The notes under the pieces were generated by a model. That model did not search any database. It was not told the origin of the DNA and was given only the letters and a program-made list of their open reading frames with translations. Shown here one piece after another: positions 35,186-42,515 of a stretch of DNA of 64,000 bases. Each line of letters starts with the position of its first letter. Position 1 is the first letter of the stretch. Source of the DNA: an uncultured Clostridia bacterium (GTDB taxonomy: Bacteria; Bacillota; Clostridia; UMGS1883); the NCBI GenBank assembly GCA_947629005.1, contig CANRCD010000007.1, positions 1 through 64,000 of the forward strand. Reading direction: 5' to 3'. A program made the position numbers and the translations under genes.

Positions 35186-35961
35186 TGCGATTTTCCTTTC
35201 TGCATCTTATATATCTCGTAAAGACCGTCCAGCGTGAGCATACCGTCAATCACGTCAATGCTTTTCGCCTCGCGGCTTATCATGGCCGCAAGGCCGCCGG
35301 TGGCTATGACCTTCGCCTGCGGACAGTTCATCTCCGCCTTCATAAGCGAAACGATATAATCAACCTGACCGGCGTAGCCGTGGAGCACGCCGGCCTGCAT
35401 ACTCTCAACTGTGGTGCGGCCGATGATACGGTCGGTGGGAGCGAGCTCTATCCTCGGGAGCTTGGCGGTCCGCGAGAAAAGCGCCTCCACGCTTATTTTT
35501 ATGCCGGGACTTATCGCGCCGCCGAGATAGCGGCCCTTTTCATCAATGGCGCAGAAGGTGGTGGCGGTGCCAAAGTCCACGACTATGGCGGGAGGGGCGT
35601 ACTTCCTGAGCACGGCCACGGCGTTGACAAGCCTGTCCGCCCCGAGCTCGCGCGGGTTCTCGTAAAGTATCTCCATGCCGAGGTCCATCTCGTTGGTGAC
35701 GACGATGGGCGTGCGGCCAAGATAGTCCTTGACGGCCCTCTCCAAAGAATACATGACGGGCGGAACGACGGAGCTGATGATGACGTCGTCCACGTCCTCC
35801 TTTTTTATGCCGCGGTGATTCAAAAGCTGAATGAACAGCAGGCCGTATTCGTCGCGGCTCTTTTCGGCCGAGGTCGTTATGCGGAAGTGAAAAAGGCGCC
35901 TTCCGCCGTCGTACACGCCCATGACTATGTTGGTGTTGCCGACGTCTATCGCTACTAACAT
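35182..35961 (-). CDS. coaX: Type III pantothenate kinase
   Basis: 259 residues of the ASKHA fold. Motifs: AIDVGNTNIVMGVYDG (phosphate 1), GADRLVNAVA, VVDFGTATTFCAID (phosphate 2) and GGAISPGI. It phosphorylates pantothenate, the first step to coenzyme A, is not feedback-inhibited by CoA and typically needs a monovalent cation. Located between the phosphodiesterase and the malic enzyme gene, 20 nt after the former. Confidence 0.95.
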   Translation of the reverse strand: MLVAIDVGNTNIVMGVYDGGRRLFHFRITTSAEKSRDEYGLLFIQLLNHRGIKKEDVDDVIISSVVPPVMYSLERAVKDYLGRTPIVVTNEMDLGMEILYENPRELGADRLVNAVAVLRKYAPPAIVVDFGTATTFCAIDEKGRYLGGAISPGIKISVEALFSRTAKLPRIELAPTDRIIGRTTVESMQAGVLHGYAGQVDYIVSLMKAEMNCPQAKVIATGGLAAMISREAKSIDVIDGMLTLDGLYEIYKMQKGKSQ

Positions 35962-35980
35962 TACATTTCTCCTTTATCCG

Positions 35981-36457
35981 CTATATTATCCAATCCACGA
36001 CAACTGAGCCGCAGCTTCCGTCCTCGATTTCAAGCACCCCGAACGTCGGCGCGCCCATGCGCGGGCGGGAGCAGCTCCCGGGGTTAAAGACGAGTATGCC
36101 TTTTTCACGCCTGTCGTCGGGGCGGTGAGTATGGCCGTAAAGCGCGGCTTGGCAGCCCCGACTCTCGGCGGCCAAAACAAGGCCCTCCGTACCGCGGCTG
36201 ACGCCCCGCGTGTGGCCATGGCAGATGAAAATGCGCGCGCCGCCGAGCTCGATAACGCTCTCCGTCGGGCGCGGAGCTCCGAAATCGTTATTGCCAAGCA
36301 CGGCGTACACCGGCAGGCCGCAGGTTTTCTCAAGATAACGGACGTCGCGCTCAATATCGCCGAGGTGAATTACGGCCTCGGCCCCGCCGACGGCGGCCAG
36401 CGCCTTATCCATTGGGCGGACGTCGCCGTGGCTGTCGGAAAAAACTATTACGCGCAT
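35981..36457 (-). CDS. YfcE/MJ0936-type metallophosphoesterase
   Basis: 158 residues from ATG 36457 behind GGAGGTG. A longer frame to 36799 has no site and runs over the divergent gene. Metal-binding motifs are in order: DSHGD (8-12), GDIE near 33, GNND near 55, CHGHTRG near 79 and YGHTHRP near 107, then NPGS. The family hydrolyses phosphodiesters and may act on small nucleotides; the physiological substrate is unknown. Confidence 0.93.
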   Translation of the reverse strand: MRVIVFSDSHGDVRPMDKALAAVGGAEAVIHLGDIERDVRYLEKTCGLPVYAVLGNNDFGAPRPTESVIELGGARIFICHGHTRGVSRGTEGLVLAAESRGCQAALYGHTHRPDDRREKGILVFNPGSCSRPRMGAPTFGVLEIEDGSCGSVVVDWII

Positions 36458-36500
36458 AGGCACCTCCGTTCGGGCCGAAATTTTGCATTTTGTATTCTTC

Positions 36501-36529
36501 ATTATATCACAAATTTTCCCTTGTGTCAA
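36501..36529 (-). promoter_or_regulatory. Promoter of the yfcE-coaX operon
   Basis: Minus-strand TTGACA (36524-36529), 17 bp, TATAAT (36501-36506). Its -35 overlaps the -35 of the divergent promoter by three bases. Confidence 0.85.
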
Positions 36530-36549
36530 TATTTTCCGCGCGGCATAAT
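36521..36549 (+). promoter_or_regulatory. Promoter of the small-protein trio
   Basis: TTGTGT (36521-36526), 17 bp, CATAAT (36544-36549). Weaker than the divergent promoter with which it shares bases, so the two probably compete for RNA polymerase. Confidence 0.6.
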
Positions 36550-36587
36550 ATGTGTTAAGACTATTTGGAAACGGAAGGTAGACAGTT

Positions 36588-36830
36588 ATGCAGCAAAATA
36601 TAGTTTCAATGCTTAAAAATATGAGCCCAAAGGAGCTTAACGAGGCCGTGGCCAAGGCCAAAGCCTTCGCCGCCACCGCGGAAGGAAAGGAAATGGTTAA
36701 AAGGCTCCAAAGCGGAAAGCCCATCGAAGGGCTTCCCGTAACCACAGACGAGCAAAACAAAATTATCGCAGAGTTGACGAAAAATCCCCAAATCGCCAAG
36801 CAGCTTGCCGCTATAATAGGAAAGAAGTGA
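36588..36830 (+). CDS. Small soluble protein, unknown (trio gene 1)
   Basis: 80 residues, charged and helical: MSPKELNEAVAKAKAFAATAEG, then GLPVTTDEQNKIIAEL (each given in part). No membrane segment. The ATG follows GGAAGG. It is followed after 7 nt by another small gene, and all three end at one terminator. I recognise no domain. Confidence 0.75.
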   Translation: MQQNIVSMLKNMSPKELNEAVAKAKAFAATAEGKEMVKRLQSGKPIEGLPVTTDEQNKIIAELTKNPQIAKQLAAIIGKK

Positions 36831-36837
36831 TTTCGCT

Positions 36838-37200
36838 ATGAATCTGGAGGAGCAGATTTCCTCGGTACTGAGCGACCCCGAGGCAATGAGCAAAATATCC
36901 TCGATAGTAAGCGCTCTTGGAGGGGGCGGGGCCTCCCCCGCTCCCCAGAGCGCCCCGCAGGCCCAGCAGCAACCGCAGCAACCGCAGCCCCCAAGCCCGA
37001 CCCCTCAGCCGCAGCCGACCCTTCCCGCCGGACTGCAAAATCTGAACCTGCCCGACCTCGGCAATGACAACCGTACCCGCCTTTTGATGGCGGTGAAGCC
37101 CTTTCTCAGCGAAAAGCGAGCCCCCTACGTGGACGGCGCGGTGGCCCTGCTGCGCATGATGCAGCTCGGCAAGCTGGGCAAGGACATGAAGCTGTTTTAA
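36838..37200 (+). CDS. Pro/Gln-linker protein, unknown (trio gene 2)
   Basis: 120 residues. A short helical N-terminus with an LEEQISSVLSDPEAMSKI segment and GALGGGG-type turn, a Pro/Gln-rich linker (about 32-62), then a helical C-terminal part (LLMAVKPFLSEKR, VALLRMMQLGKLGK). It looks like two small helical modules joined by a flexible linker. The N-terminal module loosely resembles that of its neighbour at 36588. Function unknown. Confidence 0.75.
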   Translation: MNLEEQISSVLSDPEAMSKISSIVSALGGGGASPAPQSAPQAQQQPQQPQPPSPTPQPQPTLPAGLQNLNLPDLGNDNRTRLLMAVKPFLSEKRAPYVDGAVALLRMMQLGKLGKDMKLF

Positions 37201-37209
37201 AGGCGCGCC

Positions 37210-37425
37210 ATGCGGAGCAGAAGCATGACGCCCTTCCTGCCATCAACGGGGCGCGGCGCGGCGGGCGGGGCCGCGCAGGAGCCGACGTCCCTGATAAAAA
37301 AGATAAGCGAGCTCAAAACCGACGATTACATCCTGCTGGGGATAATAGCCGTGCTGTTTTTTGAGGGCAGCGACGACTATATCATGATGGCGGCGCTGGG
37401 GTATTTGTTTTTAATGGGACTGTAG
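37210..37425 (+). CDS. Small membrane protein, unknown (trio gene 3)
   Basis: 71 residues. A soluble N-terminal third is followed by KTDDYILLGIIAVLFFEG and DDYIMMAALGYLFLMGL, two hydrophobic halves each opening with DDYI, apparently an internal repeat. The AAAGG site and ATG lie 9 nt after the previous stop. Likely membrane-associated; it could anchor the other two proteins of the trio, which is only an inference from the operon. Confidence 0.7.
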   Translation: MRSRSMTPFLPSTGRGAAGGAAQEPTSLIKKISELKTDDYILLGIIAVLFFEGSDDYIMMAALGYLFLMGL

Positions 37426-37428
37426 GAA

Positions 37429-37600
37429 CGTAAAAAAACACGCGCAGACCGTTAAAGAGATGAAGCCCTCGTTTCAAGGCAATTTCGGGTATTATAAACG
37501 GGAATGATATTGAAAATCCGCTCGGCCGAGCGGATTTTTGCCCGTTCTGACGCGATTTTCTCTGCCGGCCACTGCGCCTCCGCGCTACAGGGCGAGTTTT
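37429..37600 (+). repeat. Modular 3'-UTR repeat, copy B
   Basis: It begins 4 nt after the trio's last stop. Head CGTAAAAAAACACGCGCAGA, the AAAATCCGCTC hairpin and tail CGTTCTGACGCGATTTTC through CTACAGGGCGAGTTTT match copy A (26590-26909). Copy B lacks the hairpin-rich insert of copy A. It sits directly upstream of the phage-like cluster. Confidence 0.6.
37513..37539 (+). terminator. Terminator of the small-protein trio
   Basis: Perfect palindrome with 13-bp arms AAAATCCGCTCGG, ending in five Ts. It insulates the SOS-controlled promoter that follows. Confidence 0.8.
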
Positions 37601-37660
37601 ATTACAGCTTCATTAATTCTTTTTCCCGCAATAATTTTTTGCTCTTTACGCAAAAAATTA

Positions 37661-37689
37661 TTGACACGGGACTTTTGGGGTGGTATATT
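37661..37689 (+). promoter_or_regulatory. Promoter of the phage-particle cluster
   Basis: TTGACA (37661-37666), 17 bp, TATATT (37684-37689). The predicted start is near 37696, just before the LexA-type box. Confidence 0.8.
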
Positions 37690-37701
37690 ATACCCATAAA
37701 G

Positions 37702-37715
37702 CGAACAAATGTTCG
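37702..37715 (+). promoter_or_regulatory. LexA (SOS) operator
   Basis: CGAACAAATGTTCG fits the Gram-positive SOS box GAACNNNNGTTC and 13 of 14 positions of the Bacillus consensus CGAACRNRYGTTYC. It lies about 6-20 nt after the predicted transcription start, a position where bound LexA would block the promoter. It implies induction by DNA damage. Confidence 0.8.
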
Positions 37716-37769
37716 TATTTCGAGGCTCGGTACACATTTACGAAGGACAAGCACGCGGGAGGCATGAAA

Positions 37770-38063
37770 GTGACAAAAAGGAAAAACGAAGGAGCGGTAA
37801 AATTCTGCATAGTGTGCGGGAAAAAGATACCCGAGAGCAGCAACCGTCACAAAATATGCGGGGAACGCTGCCGTCTTAAGCGGCGATACCTTGCGCGGCG
37901 CGGTCAGGCCGCGCCATACGAGTACGCGACGGAGCCGCCGATAGCGGCATACTCGCTGGGAGAGCTTCAGCGTCGGGCGCGCGAGGCCGGACTAAGCTAC
38001 GGGCAGTACATGAGCAAGCTGCACGCCGGAGGGCTCAGCCTGCACGGGAGGAGCGCGACTTGA
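37770..38063 (+). CDS. Zinc-finger-like phage protein
   Basis: 97 residues from GTG 37770, chosen because GGGAGG lies 7 nt upstream; the ATG at 37764 is only 1 nt from it. The N-terminal part has CIVCGKK...KICGERC, four cysteines likely binding zinc, then a basic stretch. The C-terminal SLGELQRRAREAGLSYGQYM is a motif often seen in small phage and ICE proteins. It is the first gene of the SOS-controlled operon, so it could be a regulator or DNA-binding packaging helper; that is inference. Its stop overlaps the terminase start (TTGA). Confidence 0.65.
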   Translation: MTKRKNEGAVKFCIVCGKKIPESSNRHKICGERCRLKRRYLARRGQAAPYEYATEPPIAAYSLGELQRRAREAGLSYGQYMSKLHAGGLSLHGRSAT

Positions 38064-39655
38064 AAAAGCAGGGGCAGCGCAAGCTGAAAGAGCTTATCGA
38101 GGGCTATTTTGCCTACTGCGCCGGAGAGCCGCGGCTGGACGCGGACGGCAATCCGCTGCTTGACAAGAGCGGGGCCGAGATAAGGACGAACGTGCGCCCT
38201 CCCACCGTGAGCGGGCTGGCGCTGGCGTTGGGTTTCGACAGCCGCCGCGAACTGACGCGTTTCTGCGGAAACGCGGCCGAAAATGCCCTTATCGAAAACG
38301 CGCTGCTCAGGATAGCCAACTACAACGAGGAAAAGCTCTTTGACAAGGACTGCGCCCGCAGCGCGATATTCAACCTGTCGAACGGCTGCGGCGAAGATGA
38401 AATGGAGAACGCCGCCGAGCTGCGTATTCCAGCCGAACTGCTGTGCGCGGGCTTCATAGACCTTTACCGCGACATCCGCGCCGGTAAGCACGCCGAGTAC
38501 GTGCTAAAGGGCGGGAGAGGAAGCACAAAGTCGTCCTTCGCGGCGTTGGTGACGGTGGAGCGGCTTTTCAGCCATCCGGACGAGCACGCGCTTGCCATGC
38601 GGCAGGTCGGCGCGACGCTGAAAGACAGCGTGTACTCCCAGCTTTGCTGGGCGGCGGCGGCCCTCGGGGTGGAGGACGAGTTCGAGCGAAAGCAAAGCCC
38701 GCTCGAACTTATACGCAAGGCCACGGGCCAGCGGATTTACTTTCGCGGGGCGGACGACCCCTCGAAGCTGAAATCGCTGGCCCCGCCCTTCGGACACATC
38801 GGCACGCTGTGGCTGGAGGAGCTTGACCAGTTCGGCTCCGAGGCGGCGGTGCGCTCGCTGGAGCAGAGCGTGCTGCGCGGCGGCGACGGAATTGCGATAA
38901 AGACCTTCAACCCGCCCCGCTCGCCAGCCGCTTGGGTGAACCGCAGCATGGCCGCGCCCAAGGCCGGCCGCCTTGTGCATCACAGCACTTACCTTGACGT
39001 GCCGCCCGAATGGCTGGGCGGGCGGTTCATCGACGAGGCCGAACACCTTAAGACCGCCGACCCGAAGTCCTACGCCCACGAATATTTGGGCGAGTGCAAC
39101 GGCGACGGCGGGCCGGTGTTTGAAAACCTGACGCTGCGCGAGATTACGGACGACGAAATATCGCGCTTCGACAGAACGCTCTGCGGCATAGACTGGGGTT
39201 GGTATCCCGACCCCTTCCGCTTTTGCAGGGTGAGCTACGTGGCGGCGGAAAGGCGGCTGTTCATCTATGACGAGATAAGCGGAAACAAGCTGAGCAACGC
39301 GAAAATAGCCAAGCTGCTGCGGGAAAAAGGCGTCGGCTACGGCGACAGGATAACCGCCGACAGCGGCGGCGAGGGGCCGAAAAGCATAGCCGACCTAAAG
39401 ACGGCGGGCTTCCTTATAAGAGGGGCCGCGAAGGGGCCGGGCAGCGTGGAATATTCGATGAAGTGGCTGTGCGCGCTGAGCGAGATAGTCATTGACCCAA
39501 CGCGCTGCCCCTGCGCCGCAAAGGAGTTCCTTGAATACGAATACGAAAAGGGGCGCGGCGGCGAAGTGATAGGCGGCTACCCTGACCGTGACAACCACTC
39601 CATCGACGCGGCGCGGTACGCTACGGAGGAAATCTGGCGAAAGAGAGGGGTTTAA
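38060..39655 (+). CDS. Fused small/large terminase (TerS-TerL)
   Basis: 531 residues, TTG start with GGAGGAG 6 nt upstream. Residues 1-118 resemble a free TerS: RPPTVSGLALALGFDSRREL (helix-turn-helix region) and SAIFNLSNGCG, where TerS proteins normally end. From about 122 a PBSX-family TerL follows: LYRDIRAGKHAEY, Walker A KGGRGSTKSS (150-159), Walker B LWLEELDQ (250-257), and nuclease residues D378 (CGIDWGW), D434 (TADSGG) and NHSIDAARY near the C-terminus. Both ATPase and nuclease look intact. In relatives these are two genes; here there is no stop or restart between them. Confidence 0.88.
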   Translation: MKKQGQRKLKELIEGYFAYCAGEPRLDADGNPLLDKSGAEIRTNVRPPTVSGLALALGFDSRRELTRFCGNAAENALIENALLRIANYNEEKLFDKDCARSAIFNLSNGCGEDEMENAAELRIPAELLCAGFIDLYRDIRAGKHAEYVLKGGRGSTKSSFAALVTVERLFSHPDEHALAMRQVGATLKDSVYSQLCWAAAALGVEDEFERKQSPLELIRKATGQRIYFRGADDPSKLKSLAPPFGHIGTLWLEELDQFGSEAAVRSLEQSVLRGGDGIAIKTFNPPRSPAAWVNRSMAAPKAGRLVHHSTYLDVPPEWLGGRFIDEAEHLKTADPKSYAHEYLGECNGDGGPVFENLTLREITDDEISRFDRTLCGIDWGWYPDPFRFCRVSYVAAERRLFIYDEISGNKLSNAKIAKLLREKGVGYGDRITADSGGEGPKSIADLKTAGFLIRGAAKGPGSVEYSMKWLCALSEIVIDPTRCPCAAKEFLEYEYEKGRGGEVIGGYPDRDNHSIDAARYATEEIWRKRGV

Positions 39656-39665
39656 CATTAAAGCT

Positions 39666-40988
39666 ATGTTTTGGAAAGGAAGGTTGAGGAAGATGTTTAC
39701 GCCCATATCGAGAGAGGAGGAGATCAGGCGGGCATTCGGCGTCAAAACCGGTGAAAACCGCATGGACGCCGCCCGCAGACGCTGGCGCGGCCTTTACGAG
39801 GGAGGCGGACTGCGACTTGCGGCGGCGGTGGCGGGCGAGCTGGCGCGGCTGACGGTGATGGAGCTGAAATTTAAGGTGGAAGGCGGCGCGAGGGCCGCGT
39901 TCCTCAACGGCTGCCTTGACAGGCTCCGCGCGGGGCTGAGGCAGGACATGGAAAACGCCGCCGCCGACGGCTGCATAGTCTTTCGCCCTTACCCGAACGG
40001 GGATACGTTAAGAGTCGAGGCTGTGCGCTCGGACTGCTTTATTCCTATATCATGGGAAAACGGCGTCTGCACGGAAGCGGTGTTCGTGCAGGAGCTGAAA
40101 AAGGAGGACGAGCTGTTTACGCGGCTGGAGCATCACTCGCTTGAAAACGGCCGCTACAGGATAGAAAACGCGGCTTACCGCAGCAAAGGCGGCGGCCTCG
40201 GCGCTCGCTGCTCCCTTGCCGACGCGGACGAGTGGAAGGATTTGGCGGAGAGCGTAGTTATCGAAAACGTCAAAAGGCCGCTGTTCGGCCTGTTCAAAAC
40301 GCCAATCGCCAACACAATCGACCCCGATTCGCCGCTCGGAGTTTCGGTGTTCGCGCGGGCCGAGGAGCAGATAGCGCAGGCGGACGAGCTTTACGAAAAT
40401 CTGCTGTGGGAATTCAGAAGCGGCAAACGCCGCCTTTACGTGGACGTGACGGCCTTCGAGCGAGGGGCCGACGGAAAGCCCCGCCTGCCCGACACGGAGC
40501 TTTACCGCGCGATAGACCTCGGCGACGGCGGACTGTTCAACGAGTGGTCGCCCGAATTCCGTCACGAGGCGCTGCTCTCCGGACTGAACGAGGTGTTAAG
40601 GCGCATTGAGTTCAACTGCTCGCTGGCATACGGAACCCTTTCGGAGCCGAGCTACGTGGAAAAGACCGCCGAGGAGGTGCGCGCCGGCAGACAGCGCAGC
40701 TACTGCTTCGTCAGCGAGCTGCAAAGTCAGCTACGCACGGCGCTGACCGACCTCGTTTACGCAATGGACGTGTGGTGCGACGTATGCTCGCTTGCGCCGG
40801 CAGGCAAGTACGAATGCTCGTTCGAGTTCGACGACTCGATTGCCGCTGACCGCAGAGCCGAATACGAGGAAAAGCTGCGGCTGACGGAGCTGGGCGTAAT
40901 GCTGCCGTGGGAGCTGAGGGCGTGGTATCTGGGCGAGAGCGAGGAAACTGCCAAGGCGGCGCTGAGCCGCGCGGAGGCCGGAGCATGA
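39666..40988 (+). CDS. Phage portal protein, SPP1/A118 type
   Basis: 440 residues from ATG 39666 (MFWKGRLRKMF). A second ATG at 39693 has the better ribosome site (GGAAGG and GAGG), so the true start is open between the two. The N-terminal EEEIRRAFGVK, central NTIDPDSPLGVSVFARAEEQI (in parts) and C-terminal EYEEKLRLTELGVMLPWELRAWYLG match dodecameric portals. It forms the DNA channel at the capsid vertex. Normal length for the family. Coupled to the next gene (ATGA). Confidence 0.88.
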   Translation: MFWKGRLRKMFTPISREEEIRRAFGVKTGENRMDAARRRWRGLYEGGGLRLAAAVAGELARLTVMELKFKVEGGARAAFLNGCLDRLRAGLRQDMENAAADGCIVFRPYPNGDTLRVEAVRSDCFIPISWENGVCTEAVFVQELKKEDELFTRLEHHSLENGRYRIENAAYRSKGGGLGARCSLADADEWKDLAESVVIENVKRPLFGLFKTPIANTIDPDSPLGVSVFARAEEQIAQADELYENLLWEFRSGKRRLYVDVTAFERGADGKPRLPDTELYRAIDLGDGGLFNEWSPEFRHEALLSGLNEVLRRIEFNCSLAYGTLSEPSYVEKTAEEVRAGRQRSYCFVSELQSQLRTALTDLVYAMDVWCDVCSLAPAGKYECSFEFDDSIAADRRAEYEEKLRLTELGVMLPWELRAWYLGESEETAKAALSRAEAGA

Positions 40989-41299
40989 AACTGAGGCACA
41001 TAAGGGTGTTCAGCCTTAACAAAGAGGCCGGAGGGTACGCATATAACGACTACCGCGGTACGGCGGAACTGGAGGACGGCGACGAGACCGACAAATCGGG
41101 CCGCCGCAGACGCTGCTTAGGCAGCGTGAGGCTGATGACGCGCGAGGACATACGCGCTGTGCCAGGGGATTACGTGAGCCTCGGCTTGGCGGAGGAGCCC
41201 GACAAGGGGCGCGACTTTTACATAACCGCCGTGAAGGACAACCGCAGGGGCAACCTCCCCCACTGGAGGCTTTTGGTCGGAAGGAGGGGACTGGGCTGA
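40985..41299 (+). CDS. Putative head-closure protein
   Basis: 104 residues starting MKLRHIRVFSLNKEAGGY. It is beta-rich with no membrane segment, and ends GRDFYITAVKDNRRGNLPHWRLLVGRRGLG (in parts). Size and form are like the stopper or head-closure proteins of SPP1/A118-type phages, but these normally follow the capsid gene. Assignment rests on context and is tentative. Confidence 0.5.
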   Translation: MKLRHIRVFSLNKEAGGYAYNDYRGTAELEDGDETDKSGRRRRCLGSVRLMTREDIRAVPGDYVSLGLAEEPDKGRDFYITAVKDNRRGNLPHWRLLVGRRGLG

Positions 41300-41634
41300 A
41301 GCTGACGCTGAAAAACGCGGACGAAATACTACGCGAGCACGGCCTTGAAAACGGCGGCGCGGTGCAGCGTACTGTTGACGAGGCCGTTATAAGCCTGTGC
41401 GAGCCGTACGTGCCGGTGGACACGGGAGCCCTCAAGGCCAGCCCATACACATACTCGCCGCCAGGCGAGGGAAGGGTGGTTTACGGAGTGGCTTACGCAA
41501 GGGAGCAGTACCTTAACAACAAGGGCGACGGCGGACTGCGCGGCGCAAGGTGGTTCGACCGCATGAAAGCCGACCGCCTTGGCGACATTGTGGAGCGGGC
41601 GGCCTCTGCCGCAGGCGGAAAAGCGGAATATTAA
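41296..41634 (+). CDS. HK97 gp10-like head-tail protein
   Basis: About 112 residues if started at CTG 41296, which has GGAGGGG 6 nt upstream and overlaps the previous stop. The first standard start, GTG 41362, would drop 22 residues (KLTLKNADEILREHGLENGG) of the kind that homologues have. The core has CEPYVPVDTGALKAS and VVYGVAYAREQYL, typical of gp10-like minor capsid/head-tail joining proteins. Expected to act at the neck of the particle. Confidence 0.7.
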   Translation: MKLTLKNADEILREHGLENGGAVQRTVDEAVISLCEPYVPVDTGALKASPYTYSPPGEGRVVYGVAYAREQYLNNKGDGGLRGARWFDRMKADRLGDIVERAASAAGGKAEY

Positions 41635-41649
41635 AGAAAGGAAAATGAA

Positions 41650-41967
41650 ATGAAGTTCGTTTTTGAGGATTTTTCCCGCGAGGTGGACAACACCGAGGTA
41701 TCGGTGGCAAAAAAGTACGAAAAATGCCTTGAGGACTTTTACGTCCGAGTGGCGAAAATCGACATGAAGGGTACGGCCAGCGGCATATACGGCGAGATAG
41801 TGGACGCGGGCATGGCCATGATGGAGGACTTCTTCGGCAAGGGCAGCGCGGAGGAGATGTTTAAGGAGAGCCGCAGCGTGAGAAAGGTCATGACGGCGGT
41901 ATGCGGCCTCAACAAATACATGAACGACATAGGCTCCGTCATTGAGGAAATGAAGGGCCTGTCGTGA
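41650..41967 (+). CDS. Tail-assembly chaperone-like protein
   Basis: 105 residues, helical and acidic: MKFVFEDFSREVDNTEVS, then MMEDFFGKGSAEEMFKESRS. It resembles small proteins (DUF6673 type) that precede Gp15 in A118-like phages. Overlaps the next gene by GTGA, and there is no slippery frameshift site of the G/GT type at the junction. Confidence 0.6.
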   Translation: MKFVFEDFSREVDNTEVSVAKKYEKCLEDFYVRVAKIDMKGTASGIYGEIVDAGMAMMEDFFGKGSAEEMFKESRSVRKVMTAVCGLNKYMNDIGSVIEEMKGLS

Positions 41968-42500
41968 GCATAATTACGGGTGCGCTCCCCGACAGCGTTG
42001 AGTTTGAAGGCAAAAGCTACGCGGTCCACACGGATTTCCGCCGCTGGATAGCCTTCTTCGAGGCCGCCGGAGAGAGGGATTTGGTGGGTATGCTGAAGGT
42101 TTACCGCGAACTGCCGCCCTCGGCGGATACGGCCGTCGCGCTGGCGTTAGGCTTCGGAAACGGAGCGGCTCTGCCTTACGGGGGCGGAGGGAAAAGAGCC
42201 GTGCTGGACTTTGAGACCGACGCCGCGCTGATTTACGCCGGATTCATGGGGGAATACGGGATAGACCTATGCGAGGCCAGTCTGCACTGGTACAAGTTCT
42301 GCGCGCTGCTTGCGGGACTGGGACAGGACAGACGTATCTCGCAAATCATGGAGCTTCGCGCCGAGGACGCGGGGCTTGTGCAGGACAAGGCCCGTAGGCG
42401 CAGACTGCGGGAGCTTCAGCGAAACTACGCCATACCTGACAGAAGGTCGGCGCAGGAAAAGGACGGCGGACTCGTTCGCTGTCTGGGCGAATTTTATTGA
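41964..42500 (+). CDS. Bacteriophage Gp15-family protein
   Basis: 178 residues, GTG start within the previous stop. The Gp15 pattern is clear: EFEGKSYAVHTDFRRWIAFFE at the start, then DFETDAALIYAGFMGEYGIDL, LHWYKFCALLAGL and the C-terminal RRLRELQRNYAIPD. In A118-type phages the gene lies between the tail tube and tape measure and probably encodes a tail chaperone; here it precedes the scaffold gene. Confidence 0.8.
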   Translation: MSIITGALPDSVEFEGKSYAVHTDFRRWIAFFEAAGERDLVGMLKVYRELPPSADTAVALALGFGNGAALPYGGGGKRAVLDFETDAALIYAGFMGEYGIDLCEASLHWYKFCALLAGLGQDRRISQIMELRAEDAGLVQDKARRRRLRELQRNYAIPDRRSAQEKDGGLVRCLGEFY

Positions 42501-42515
42501 GAAAGGGGAAGGGAA

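Noticed and set aside
41950-41980. Programmed frameshift between the two tail chaperone-like genes, as in many siphoviruses
   Set aside because: The two genes join by a simple GTGA overlap with a full ribosome-site-compatible start; I see no slippery heptamer at the junction.
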